64,000 nt of DNA, taken from contig NZ_AP023396.1 of assembly GCF_014466955.1 (NCBI RefSeq), forward strand, positions 2,170,001 through 2,234,000, read 5' to 3'. The DNA comes from Nocardia wallacei. Its GTDB lineage: Bacteria; Actinomycetota; Actinomycetes; Mycobacteriales; Mycobacteriaceae. This document shows positions 45,850 through 54,054 of the stretch, piece after piece. The translations under genes were made by a program, and so were the position numbers. How positions within the stretch are numbered: position 1 is the stretch's first letter; every line of letters starts with the position of its first letter. A model generated the notes under the pieces. It was not told where the DNA came from. It saw only the letters and a list, made by a program, of their open reading frames with translations, and did not search any database.

Positions 45850-47675
45850 CCACCGCACAGGCGCTGGTCGCCTGGCTGCTCGCCCAGCGCTCGGAGACCC
45901 TCGACGGCCGCGAAGTCCCGTTGTTCCCAGCGGTTTTCGCCATCTTCGGGCACGGCAACGTACTCGGCCTCGGCACCGCGCTGGAGGAGCGCCGCGACGT
46001 GCTTCCGGTCTGGCGCGGCCACACCGAGCAGGGTATGGCCCTGGCCGCGGTCGGGCTGGCGAAGGCGGCGCAGCGGCGGCAGGTCGGGGTGGCGACCTCC
46101 TCCGTCGGTCCGGGCGCGCTGAACATGGTGACTGCGGCCGGGGTGGCGCACGCGAATCGCCTTCCGCTACTGCTGCTTCCGGGCGACACCTTCGTCGGTC
46201 GTGCGCCCGATCCGGTGCTGCAGCAGGTGGAGAATTTCGGCGACGCGACGGCGACCGCGAACGACGCGTTCCGCGCGGTCAGCCGCTATTTCGACCGCAT
46301 CACCCGCCCGGAGCAGCTGATCGCCACGCTGCCGCAGGTGGCCCGCGTGCTGACCGACCCGGCCGAGGTAGGCCCGGCGACCCTCGCACTCCCGCAGGAC
46401 GTGCAGGCCGAGAGCTACGACTTCCCCGACGAGCTGTTCCGCCCGGTCGTGCATCCGCTACGCCGGGCGAGACCCGACCGCGGCGAACTCGCCGGAGCCG
46501 CACAGGCTTTGACAGCAGCCCGCCGACCGCTGCTGGTGCTGGGCGGTGGCGTCCGCTACTCCGGCGCCGGGCCACGGGCGGTCGACTTGGCTCAGCGGCA
46601 CGGTGTTCCGATCGCGGAGACCACCGCGGGGCGCACGCTGGTGCCACACGACCATCCGTTGTACGCGGGACCGCTCGGCATCACCGGCTCGTCGTCGGCG
46701 AATGCCGTTGCGGCCGAAGCGGATCTGGTGCTGGCCGTGGGCACCCGTCTCCAGGATTTCACCACGGCCTCCTGGACGGTCTTCGCTCCCGGCACGCGGC
46801 TGGTCAGCATCAACGCCGCGACCTTCGACGCCGTCAAGCACGGCGCGCTGGCCGTAGTCGGCGATGCGGGCGCCGCCCTGGAAGACCTGGCCCCGCACCT
46901 GGCCGGGTGGCAGGTGGAGCGCGCGTGGAGCGCCCGAGCCGCCGCCGTGCGCGCCGAATGGGACGGCTACATCGACTCGCTGCGCGAACCGGCGGACGGT
47001 CTGCCTAGCTACGCCCAGATCGTCGGCGCCGTCAACGATCTCAGCGAACCCGCCGACTACGTCATGACCGCGTCCGGCGGTCTGCCCGGCGAACTCGTCG
47101 GCGGCTGGCGCGCGGTGGGCGGCGAGCCGACCATGGACGTCGAGTACGGCTTCTCGTGCATGGGTTACGAACTCGCGGGGGCGTGGGGCGCGGCGATGGC
47201 GCATCGGCGCGGGCTGGTGACCACGCTGCTCGGCGACGGCTCCTACCTGATGCTCAACTCGGAGCTGTTCTCGGCGGCCTTCGCCGGTCACCCGCTGGTG
47301 GCCGTGGTGTGCGACAACGACGGCTACGCGGTGATCGCGCGGTTACAGGAGGCCCAGGGCGGCAACGCCTTCAACAACCACTACCGCCAGTGCCGTTCCA
47401 ACCACGCCACCCCGCCCCGGGTGGATTTCGCCGCCCACGCCCGATCGCTGGGCTGTGCCGTGTTCACCGCCATCGACGTGGCGGAGTTCCGCACCGCCTA
47501 CACCGAGGCCCGCGCCGCGGCACTCGCCGAATCCCGGCCCGCGGTGGTCGTCGTCGGGACCCAGCCGTCGCAATGGACCGAGGCCGGTGCCTGGTGGGAA
47601 GTCGGTGTGCCGGAACATCTTCCCGGTCGCACCGCCTACGACGAGGCCAAGCCGCGGCAACTGCGATACCTGTGA
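45840..47675 (+). CDS. iolD: 3D-(3,5/4)-trihydroxycyclohexane-1,2-dione hydrolase
   Basis: A 611-residue TPP-dependent enzyme that opens the cyclohexane-dione ring in inositol breakdown. N-terminal TPP domain with FAIFGHGNVLGLGTAL and catalytic Glu in WRGHTEQGMALAAVG; C-terminal TPP site GDGSYLMLNSELFSA with CDNDGYAVIARLQ. FNNHYR after it is typical of IolD rather than acetolactate synthase. It starts inside the iolC end. The pathway's iolB and iolA are not in the window. Confidence 0.92.
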   Translation: MRLTTAQALVAWLLAQRSETLDGREVPLFPAVFAIFGHGNVLGLGTALEERRDVLPVWRGHTEQGMALAAVGLAKAAQRRQVGVATSSVGPGALNMVTAAGVAHANRLPLLLLPGDTFVGRAPDPVLQQVENFGDATATANDAFRAVSRYFDRITRPEQLIATLPQVARVLTDPAEVGPATLALPQDVQAESYDFPDELFRPVVHPLRRARPDRGELAGAAQALTAARRPLLVLGGGVRYSGAGPRAVDLAQRHGVPIAETTAGRTLVPHDHPLYAGPLGITGSSSANAVAAEADLVLAVGTRLQDFTTASWTVFAPGTRLVSINAATFDAVKHGALAVVGDAGAALEDLAPHLAGWQVERAWSARAAAVRAEWDGYIDSLREPADGLPSYAQIVGAVNDLSEPADYVMTASGGLPGELVGGWRAVGGEPTMDVEYGFSCMGYELAGAWGAAMAHRRGLVTTLLGDGSYLMLNSELFSAAFAGHPLVAVVCDNDGYAVIARLQEAQGGNAFNNHYRQCRSNHATPPRVDFAAHARSLGCAVFTAIDVAEFRTAYTEARAAALAESRPAVVVVGTQPSQWTEAGAWWEVGVPEHLPGRTAYDEAKPRQLRYL

Positions 47676-47691
47676 GCGGCCCGGCGCGTGA

Positions 47692-48339
47692 TCAGGCGTC
47701 CACCTTCGTGAAGCGGACGTGGGTGACCCGCTCCGACGACACCGGCTCGCTGCATTCGTAGCCGGGCAACGTTCCGAGATCGTCGAAGATTCGCTCGCCT
47801 CCGCCCAGCAGGATCGGCACCACCGCGAGATGGAGCATGTCGACCAGTCCCTCGCGCAGGAACTGCCGCACGGTCGCCGCCCCGCCGCCGAGCCGCACGT
47901 CCTTGCCGCCCGCGGCCTCGAAGGCGCGGTTCAACACGGCTCGCGGGGTGTCGTCCACGAAGTGGAAGGTCGTGCCACCGGCCATCTCCACCGACGGCCG
48001 GGAGTGGTGGGTCAGCACGAAGACGTCGTGGTGGAACGGCGGGTTCGGGCCCCACCAGCCCGTCCAGGAGTGGTCCGGCCATTCGCCGCGCACCGGCCCG
48101 AACATGTTGCGGCCCATGATGGTCGCGCCGACATTGGCCTCTCCGGCCAGGGCGGCGTCGTTGTCGATGCCGGTCTCACCGCCCGGTTCGCCCATCATCC
48201 CGTGGCCGAACCGGGTGGCGAAGATCCACTCGTGCAGTCGTTCACCGTCGACTCCGAGCGGATGCTCCGAACCCTGGCCGGGGCCGGCGAGGTAGCCGTC
48301 CAGGGAGATCGACAGGTTGTGGGCGCGCAACTGAGGCAT
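47692..48339 (-). CDS. RibD C-terminal/dihydrofolate reductase-like protein
   Basis: A 215-residue protein of the DHFR/RibD-C fold common in actinobacteria: LRAHNLSISLDGYLAGPGQG, ATIMGRNMFGPVRGEW, VRLGGGAATVRQFLREGLVD and the VVPILLGGGERIF motif. It likely reduces a small substrate with NADPH; not a true DHFR. The ATG gives MPQLRAHN. It is divergent from an HxlR regulator, which probably controls it. Confidence 0.85.
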   Translation of the reverse strand: MPQLRAHNLSISLDGYLAGPGQGSEHPLGVDGERLHEWIFATRFGHGMMGEPGGETGIDNDAALAGEANVGATIMGRNMFGPVRGEWPDHSWTGWWGPNPPFHHDVFVLTHHSRPSVEMAGGTTFHFVDDTPRAVLNRAFEAAGGKDVRLGGGAATVRQFLREGLVDMLHLAVVPILLGGGERIFDDLGTLPGYECSEPVSSERVTHVRFTKVDA

Positions 48340-48367
48340 GACAGGTCCTTCGTAAGTGGTTGTGATT

Positions 48368-48415
48368 TGCAATCGGTAGCTACGTTAACGCAAGCGGTTG
48401 TAGAGTGCAATCGGT
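48368..48415. promoter_or_regulatory. Candidate HxlR binding repeats
   Basis: TGCAATCGGT occurs at 48368-48377 and again at 48406-48415, with a partial copy GCAAGCGGTTG between at about 48390-48400. All lie between the divergent RibD-like and HxlR genes. Confidence 0.5.
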
Positions 48416-48439
48416 TGGTCGAATCGGAGGTGAGTGATC

Positions 48440-48928
48440 GTGCGAGCGCGTTCGGGATGTCCTATCAACGCCACGATCGAGGTGATCGGCGACAAGTGGA
48501 CGATGCTGGTGTTGCGGGACGTCATGTTCGGCAACCGCCGGCACTTCCGTGAGTTGCTGGCCGGCTCCGAGGAGGGCATCGCCTCCAACATCCTCTCCGA
48601 CCGGCTCAAACGCCTGGTCGCGGCCGGGCTGCTCAGCCGGGAGGACACCCGCCCGGGGCAGAAGGCCGAGTACCGCCTGACCGAGGCGGCCATCCAGCTG
48701 GTGCCCGTGATGGCGCAGCTGGGCAGCTGGGGATTGCGGCACCGCCCGACCACCGAGCGCCTGCGCGTGCGCGCGGAACTGCTGGAGGAGGGCGGCCCCG
48801 CGCTGTGGGCGGAGTTCATGGACGAACTGCGAGAGTCGCACCTCGGCATCCCGCGTCCCCCCGACGCCGGACCGCCGCCCTCGGAACGGCTGCGCGACGC
48901 CTACGAACGGGCCGTCGCGGAGGACTGA
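48440..48928 (+). CDS. HxlR family transcriptional regulator
   Basis: A 162-residue winged-helix protein: CPINATIEVIGDKWTMLVLR with the family Cys near the N-terminus, FRELLAGSEEGIASNILSDR as recognition region, and QKAEYRLTEAAIQLVPVM as wing. The single N-terminal Cys is the redox or electrophile sensor position in several HxlR proteins. The GTG at 48440 has GGAGG nine bases upstream; the GTG at 48434 is in frame but too close. Divergent from the RibD-like gene. Confidence 0.9.
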   Translation: MRARSGCPINATIEVIGDKWTMLVLRDVMFGNRRHFRELLAGSEEGIASNILSDRLKRLVAAGLLSREDTRPGQKAEYRLTEAAIQLVPVMAQLGSWGLRHRPTTERLRVRAELLEEGGPALWAEFMDELRESHLGIPRPPDAGPPPSERLRDAYERAVAED

Positions 48929-49020
48929 CAGCGTGCCGCCGACGGCGCGCCGGGCCCGTCTGGACCTTCGTGAGTCACCTCGTTATCGTCTGCCTGGCTC
49001 GAGGCGAGAAGGTAAGAGGG

Positions 49021-49233
49021 ATGGCGCACGGCACGGTCAAGTGGTTCGACAGTAAGAAGGGGTTCGGTTTCATCACCGCCGACGACGGCGGCCCGGACGT
49101 CTTCGTCGACTACGCCGAGGTCGAGGGCGTCGGCTTCCGTTCCCTGATCGAGGGGCAGCGGGTGCAGTTCGAGATTCGCCGCGCGAAGGCCGGGCCCGAG
49201 GCCAGGGGCGTGCGAGTGCTCCGCGACCGCTAG
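49021..49233 (+). CDS. Cold-shock domain protein (variant RNP2)
   Basis: A 70-residue single cold-shock domain protein that binds single-stranded RNA or DNA. RNP1 KGFGFIT is intact. RNP2 reads DVFVDYAEVEG where the usual residue is His (DVFVHY), changing a nucleobase-stacking position to Asp. The N-terminus MAHGTVKWFDSKKG fits CspA-type proteins. It is 48% or so like the second copy 540 bases downstream by eye, so the two are not a recent duplication. Confidence 0.9.
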   Translation: MAHGTVKWFDSKKGFGFITADDGGPDVFVDYAEVEGVGFRSLIEGQRVQFEIRRAKAGPEARGVRVLRDR

Positions 49234-49370
49234 CTGTGTCCTGTCGCACATTCGCGCCGATCTGTCACCCGAGTCACTTTTCAGCAAATCCGGATAACGG
49301 GTGTTTAACTCGGTCGGATATACCGGTTGTCAGCCAGTACGACTGAGTTTTACGAAGGAGAGTCAATTTC

Positions 49371-49487
49371 ATGATCCCCGTTATCATCGACACCGGTAGC
49401 GCCGCCCTGAACGGCCTCTTCAGCACCGTCGGTGCCGCCCTCCACGGTCTGGTCGACACCCTGTGGACCGGCTCGTTCGGCGGCTGA
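49371..49487 (+). CDS. 38-residue amphipathic small protein
   Basis: An ATG preceded by GAAGGAGAG opens a 38-codon frame (MIPVIIDTGSAALNGLFSTV to about residue 20, then Gly/Ala/Leu/His/Trp to FGG). A strong intrinsic terminator begins 31 bases after the stop, so this is a compact complete gene. The sequence could form an amphipathic helix. Small helical channel peptides of similar size (PorA/PorH) are known from Corynebacterium, but similarity is only in size and character. No family recognised. Confidence 0.6.
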   Translation: MIPVIIDTGSAALNGLFSTVGAALHGLVDTLWTGSFGG

Positions 49488-49518
49488 CCTCGTACGATGG
49501 TCGTAGTGAACGACCTTG

Positions 49519-49561
49519 GGCCCGGCCCCGGACGAATACCGCCCGGGGCCGGGCCATTTTT
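49519..49561 (+). terminator. Strong intrinsic terminator after the small ORF
   Basis: GGCCCGGCCCCGG (49519-49531) pairs perfectly with CCGGGGCCGGGCC (49543-49555) over 11 bases and is followed by ATTTTT. Confidence 0.9.
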
Positions 49562-49775
49562 CGCCCCGGCGGGCCGGTGACGTGACCCGTATCGCTATCA
49601 CAGGGCGATAACTTCGGCCCGCTCCGGACACAGCGAATAATCTTGCGGCGCAGCCGTAAACACTCCTCGCACGCGCGCGCGGTGGCGAGTATGCCGCCCG
49701 GCATGGCAGTGTGGATGGGTGAGACCGGGTCGGCTGTATGGCTGGTCGGCTCGGCTCGTCTACAGAAGGTATGAA

Positions 49776-49979
49776 ATGGCGCAAGGCGTAGTTAAGTGGT
49801 TCAACAGCGAGAAGGGCTTCGGGTTCATCGCACAGGACAACGGGGGGCCCGATGTGTTCGTGCATTACTCGGCCGTCTCCGGGTCGGGCTTCCGCTCGCT
49901 CGATGAAGGTCAGCGCGTGGAGTTCGAGATCGGCCAGGGCCAGAAGGGCCCGCAGGCCCAGGGCGTCCGCGTGATCTGA
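49776..49979 (+). CDS. Cold-shock protein, CspA type
   Basis: A 67-residue canonical cold-shock protein: [20 protein letters not shown] with RNP1 KGFGFIA, RNP2 DVFVHYSAV and the usual [16 protein letters not shown] nucleic-acid chaperone acting on mRNA. The 214 bases between the terminator of the small ORF and this start make a long leader, in keeping with cold-shock mRNAs. ATG at 49776 follows AGAAGG. Confidence 0.96.
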   Translation: MAQGVVKWFNSEKGFGFIAQDNGGPDVFVHYSAVSGSGFRSLDEGQRVEFEIGQGQKGPQAQGVRVI

Positions 49980-49994
49980 TCCCGCGACTTTGCC

Positions 49995-50030
49995 GAGGGG
50001 CCCCGCGCCGGGAACGGTGCGGGGCCCCTC
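49995..50030. terminator. Hairpin between convergent cspA and phosphodiesterase genes
   Basis: GAGGGGCCCCGC (49995-50006) pairs perfectly with GCGGGGCCCCTC (50019-50030). It follows the cold-shock gene by 15 bases and serves the convergent gene as well. No T-run. Confidence 0.75.
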
Positions 50031-50042
50031 GCGCGTCCTGGT

Positions 50043-51119
50043 CTAGTCGCCGGTGGATGCCGCGCCGACCTTGCATCCGGCATCGGCCGGGGACGGCAGC
50101 GCCGCGAGGCGGGTGGTGGCGGGATCGGCGGGATGCCCGACCACCGGCGTGCGTGGCGGCGACGCCGACGGATCACCGGAACCGCCCGCGCGCAACGACT
50201 TTCCGTCCAGATCGGGTACCGGCGGGAGGCCGAGCAGATCGAGCACCGTCGGGGTGACATCGATCAGCGAATACCCGTTGTGCGTGCGGCCCGCCGCGAA
50301 GTCGGGACCCCACGCGATGACGAAGCTGGCGGTCTCGTAGGCGCTCCGGCCGCCGTGCCCGCCCTCGGGCTTGTGCCCGTGGTCGGTGGTCACCAGAATC
50401 GACCACCGCTCCCCGGGGTGCCGTTGCGAGCGCGACCGCACCGCGTCGACGATCCGGCCGACCAGCACGTCGACCCGGCTGATCGCGTCGCGGTAGGCCT
50501 GTGGGTTGCTCGCGCGCAGCCGGTGCCCGGCGATGTCGACCTGGTCGAAATGGGTGAACACGAAGTCGGTGCCGTCGGCGATCGCGCGGACCGTCTCCGC
50601 CGCGGTCGCGGTGTCGATGTCGGCCTCGCAGCCGTAGGTGCCCAGCGGGTTCGCGCCGGTGGTGAGCACGACGTCGGCGTGCGGATCGCCCAGACGGGCG
50701 ATCATCGAGATGGTGTCCCACGTGGCGATCGAGGCCGTCCTGCGCTCGGGCGCGGCGCGTTTGATCCGGTTGAACACCGTCGGGAAGCGGCTCAGGCGTT
50801 CGGGCGAGCAGCTGTCGCCGTTGTCGCAGACGCCGGTGCGGGTGTCCCACACCCCGGTCAGCACTGCCGACCAGGACGGGCACGACACCGTGGTGTGCGG
50901 CGCGATCGAATACCGGCTGAGCGTGCCCTCGGCGGCCAGCCGCTGCAGATTCGGTGTGACGGCGGCGAGCAGTTCGCTGTACAGGCAGCCGTCGATGCCG
51001 ATCACCGCCACCTTGCCCGCGCCCGCGGCGGCGCTCGCCCGCGGCAGTGTGGCGCCGGTGACGAGCGCCGCGAAGGAGGTCACCAACAGTGCCGAACAGG
51101 TGCGCCGGGTGATGGCCAT
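50043..51119 (-). CDS. Exported type I phosphodiesterase/nucleotide pyrophosphatase family protein
   Basis: A 358-residue alkaline-phosphatase-superfamily hydrolase. The signal peptide carries a twin Arg (AITRRTCSALLVTSFAALVT), cleaved near ASA. Metal and catalytic motifs: VAVIGIDGCLYSELLAAVTP with the first Asp, Thr nucleophile region SIAPHTTVSCPSWSAVLTG, DFVFTHFDQVDIAGHRLRAS, and LVTTDHGHKPEGGHG with the Asp-His pair. It should hydrolyse phosphodiester or phosphonate bonds outside the membrane. An upstream in-frame GTG (51125) is possible. The very long open antisense frame through serA is an artefact. Confidence 0.85.
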   Translation of the reverse strand: MAITRRTCSALLVTSFAALVTGATLPRASAAAGAGKVAVIGIDGCLYSELLAAVTPNLQRLAAEGTLSRYSIAPHTTVSCPSWSAVLTGVWDTRTGVCDNGDSCSPERLSRFPTVFNRIKRAAPERRTASIATWDTISMIARLGDPHADVVLTTGANPLGTYGCEADIDTATAAETVRAIADGTDFVFTHFDQVDIAGHRLRASNPQAYRDAISRVDVLVGRIVDAVRSRSQRHPGERWSILVTTDHGHKPEGGHGGRSAYETASFVIAWGPDFAAGRTHNGYSLIDVTPTVLDLLGLPPVPDLDGKSLRAGGSGDPSASPPRTPVVGHPADPATTRLAALPSPADAGCKVGAASTGD

Positions 51120-51377
51120 GATCACACCATGACCGGCCGAAAGCCCGCTCTCCAGCGAAAACGCCCGTCCCGCCCAAGGTTTCGCGCAACTCTCACGCGG
51201 GCGTCGGGCCCGGTTCACCATGTTCACGCGCCGGTCGCGCGGCGGACACACGCGCCGCCGAGGGCGGGTCCGCGCACTGAGGGCAGCTGCCTGCCGGGCG
51301 GTACCCGAGCCCGGAATCCGGCCCATTAAGCTGGGCGGCGGTAAATGCCGATCCCCATTCCCCAGGAGTGCCGCACA

Positions 51378-52976
51378 GTGAGCCAACATGGCCGTCCCGT
51401 AGTTCTGATCGCCGACAAGCTCGCCCAGTCGACCGTCGATGCGCTCGGTGACGGTGTCGAGGTGCGCTGGGTAGACGGCCCGAACCGGCCCGAGCTGCTG
51501 GCCGCCGTGCCCGAGGCGGACGCACTGCTGGTGCGCTCGGCCACCACCGTCGACGCCGAGGTGCTCGAGGCCGGGAAGAACCTGAAGATCGTCGCCCGCG
51601 CCGGTGTCGGCCTGGACAATGTCGACGTGCCCGCGGCCACCGAGCGCGGGGTCATGGTGGTCAACGCGCCCACCTCGAACATCCACACCGCCGCCGAGCA
51701 CGCCGTCACGCTGCTGCTGTCGGCCGCCCGCCAGATTCCGGCCGCCGACGCCACCCTGCGCGAGCACACCTGGAAGCGCAGCAAGTTCAACGGCGTCGAG
51801 ATCTTCGGCAAGACCGTCGGCGTGGTCGGCCTGGGCCGCATCGGCCAGCTGTTCGCCGCACGCCTGGCGGCATTCGAGACCAAGATCATCGCGTATGACC
51901 CCTACGTGTCGCCCGCGCGGGCCGCGCAGCTGGGCATCGAGCTGGTGTCGCTGGACGAACTGCTGCAGCGCGCCGACCTGATCTCGGTGCACCTGCCCAA
52001 GACGCCGGAGACCAAGGGCCTGTTCTCCAAGGAGAAGCTGGCGCTGACCAAGCCGGGCGTCATCATCGTCAACGCCGCCCGCGGCGGGCTCATCGACGAG
52101 CAGGCCCTCGCCGACGCCATCACCTCCGGCCACGTGCGGGCCGCCGGTATCGATGTCTACGAGACCGAGCCGTGCACCGACAGCCCGCTGTTCGAGCTGC
52201 CGCAGGTTGTCGTCACGCCGCACCTGGGCGCGTCCACCGCCGAGGCGCAGGACCGGGCGGGCACCGATGTCGCCAAGTCCGTGCTGCTGGCGCTGGCGGG
52301 CGAGTTCGTGCCGGGCGCGGTGAACGTGACCGGTGGCGCGGTGGGCGAGGAGGTCGCGCCGTGGCTCGAGATCGTGCGCAAGCAGGGCGTGCTGCTGGGC
52401 GCGCTGGCCAGCGAGCTGCCGGTCAGCCTGGAGGTCGTGGTGCGCGGCGAGTTGTCCTCGGAAGACGTTGCGGTGCTGGAGCTTTCGGCGCTGCGCGGTA
52501 TCTTCACGGCGCTGGTCGAGGATCCGGTCACCTTCGTCAACGCACCGCAGCTGGCCAAGGACCGCGGTATCGAGGCGTCGGTCTCCACCGTTTCGGAGAG
52601 CCCCTCGCACCGCAGCCTCGTCGACCTGCGCGCGGTGTTCGGTGACGGCGCGACCCTGAACGTGGCCGGGACGCTGACCGAGCCGCAGCAGGTTCAGAAG
52701 ATCGTCAACATCAACGGCCGCAACTACGACATGCGCGCCGAGGGCCTCAACCTGGCCGTGCTCAACTACGACGACCGCCCGGGCGCGCTGGGCCGCATCG
52801 GCACCAAGCTCGGGGAGGCCGACATCGACATCCAGGCCGCGCAGCTGAGCCAGGACGTCGACAAGGAGGGCGCCACCGTGGTGCTGCGCGTCAACAAGGA
52901 GGTTCCGGCCGACGTCCAGGCCGCGATCGCCGAGGCCGTGGGCGCGGCCAAGGTCGCCCAGGTCGACCTGAGCTGA
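51378..52976 (+). CDS. serA: D-3-phosphoglycerate dehydrogenase
   Basis: Catalyses the first step of serine synthesis, oxidising 3-phosphoglycerate with NAD. The 532-residue long form has the substrate domain (about 1-100), NAD domain with VGVVGLGRIGQLFAARL and the catalytic Arg, Glu and His of this dehydrogenase family (VNAARGGLIDEQAL; VTPHLGASTAEAQ). It also carries the intervening ASB domain and a C-terminal ACT domain (NLAVLNYDDRPGALGRIGTK) for serine feedback, as in M. tuberculosis SerA1. GTG at 51378 follows AGGAG with nine-base spacing. Confidence 0.97.
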   Translation: MSQHGRPVVLIADKLAQSTVDALGDGVEVRWVDGPNRPELLAAVPEADALLVRSATTVDAEVLEAGKNLKIVARAGVGLDNVDVPAATERGVMVVNAPTSNIHTAAEHAVTLLLSAARQIPAADATLREHTWKRSKFNGVEIFGKTVGVVGLGRIGQLFAARLAAFETKIIAYDPYVSPARAAQLGIELVSLDELLQRADLISVHLPKTPETKGLFSKEKLALTKPGVIIVNAARGGLIDEQALADAITSGHVRAAGIDVYETEPCTDSPLFELPQVVVTPHLGASTAEAQDRAGTDVAKSVLLALAGEFVPGAVNVTGGAVGEEVAPWLEIVRKQGVLLGALASELPVSLEVVVRGELSSEDVAVLELSALRGIFTALVEDPVTFVNAPQLAKDRGIEASVSTVSESPSHRSLVDLRAVFGDGATLNVAGTLTEPQQVQKIVNINGRNYDMRAEGLNLAVLNYDDRPGALGRIGTKLGEADIDIQAAQLSQDVDKEGATVVLRVNKEVPADVQAAIAEAVGAAKVAQVDLS

Positions 52977-52993
52977 GATCACGAGACATCGCA

Positions 52994-53043
52994 GGGCCGC
53001 CGACACCACCCGCGCGGGTGGCGTCGGTGGCCCGTTCGTCTTG
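52994..53043. terminator. Long hairpin after serA
   Basis: GGGCC-GCCGACACCACCC pairs with GGGTGGCGTCGG-GGCCC across GCGC with small bulges. It lies between serA and the convergent VOC gene. No strong T-run. Confidence 0.7.
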
Positions 53044-53096
53044 CGCGGGAACGGAACTCACCTCGGCGGTCGGATTGCCGTCCATCGCGACGTTGT

Positions 53097-53969
53097 TCAC
53101 CCCGTGAAGAACAGCCCGGCGCCGAAGGCGTCGCGGGCCGAGACGAAGAAGCCATCGGGGGTGGTGCGCGTCGCGATCGCGGCGTTGTCCACGACCTCGC
53201 GCGCCCGATAGACATCGGCGACGCGGATCGTCATCGCGGCGAGATACGAACCGGACGGTGCGGGCTCGCCGGGAAGCAGCGCCTCGGCGTCGCCGGAGCG
53301 GACGATCTCCAGCCGGGCACCGCCGACGTCCACCAGCGCGAGGGGTCCCTCCTGGTCGGCGGGGCGGCCCGAGATACGCGCGTAGCGGTCGACCACGGTG
53401 TCGAACACGGCGGGGTCGGCGACGATCAATACCGCGCCGATCCCGCGCGCCCCGTTCTCGTGCCCGAGATAGCGCGGCTGATGGACGTATTCGCGCGTGA
53501 GATGTTGCGCGACACCGAGATACCCCTCCGGCGTCGCCCGCGGGTCCACGTGCACCGCGCGGGCCCGCAGGGTGCGCGGGCCGGAGGCGGTGTCCACGGC
53601 GCGCTCCAGGTCCAGCACGCCGGAGGTGGTCAGCCCGATCTCGCGCAGCCGGGCGTCCGCCGCGTCCGCGTCGCCGGTTTCGAGGTTGAGCAGGCGGAAA
53701 CCCTCGTACTCGGCGGCCATCGCCCGCGTGTGCCACGGATCGGGCGCGGCGTCGTCGACGATGCCGAGCAGTTCGATGTAGGAGTCACCGAACACTGCGC
53801 ACCGATTGGCCGTGCAGCCGGGGACCGGCGGTTTCCCGGGTTCGGCGGCGAGCAGGTGACGTGAGCGTGGGCTGAGGGTGAAACCCAGCGACTCGTAACG
53901 CTTCTCGAGCGTGTCGAGATCGCGGGTGAGCAGGCCGGCGTGGTGGAAACCGTCGAGATGTTCGTTCAT
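53097..53969 (-). CDS. VOC superfamily protein (two-domain glyoxalase-like)
   Basis: A 290-residue protein with two VOC-like domains. The first (LDGFHHAGLLTRDLDTLEKR; FGDSYIELLGIVDD) belongs to the glyoxalase_5-like group often annotated in actinobacteria; the second begins near residue 170 (GIGAVLIVADPAVFDTVVDR). Function unknown. The ATG gives MNEHLDGFHH. It is divergent from the Lrp-type regulator with an 85-base gap, so that regulator may control it. Confidence 0.8.
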   Translation of the reverse strand: MNEHLDGFHHAGLLTRDLDTLEKRYESLGFTLSPRSRHLLAAEPGKPPVPGCTANRCAVFGDSYIELLGIVDDAAPDPWHTRAMAAEYEGFRLLNLETGDADAADARLREIGLTTSGVLDLERAVDTASGPRTLRARAVHVDPRATPEGYLGVAQHLTREYVHQPRYLGHENGARGIGAVLIVADPAVFDTVVDRYARISGRPADQEGPLALVDVGGARLEIVRSGDAEALLPGEPAPSGSYLAAMTIRVADVYRAREVVDNAAIATRTTPDGFFVSARDAFGAGLFFTG

Positions 53970-54054
53970 GACGCCAATCCTCGAGCGCGGTGCCGGGCGG
54001 GGCGAGAAATCGCGAGGGCTACGCCGGAATCCGACACTGTAGTAGCGTCGGCTG

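Noticed and set aside
50043..53009. 988-residue minus-strand open frame covering serA and the phosphodiesterase gene
   Set aside because: The part opposite serA is an antisense shadow of a clear plus-strand gene; the real minus-strand gene starts at 51119 with a signal peptide.
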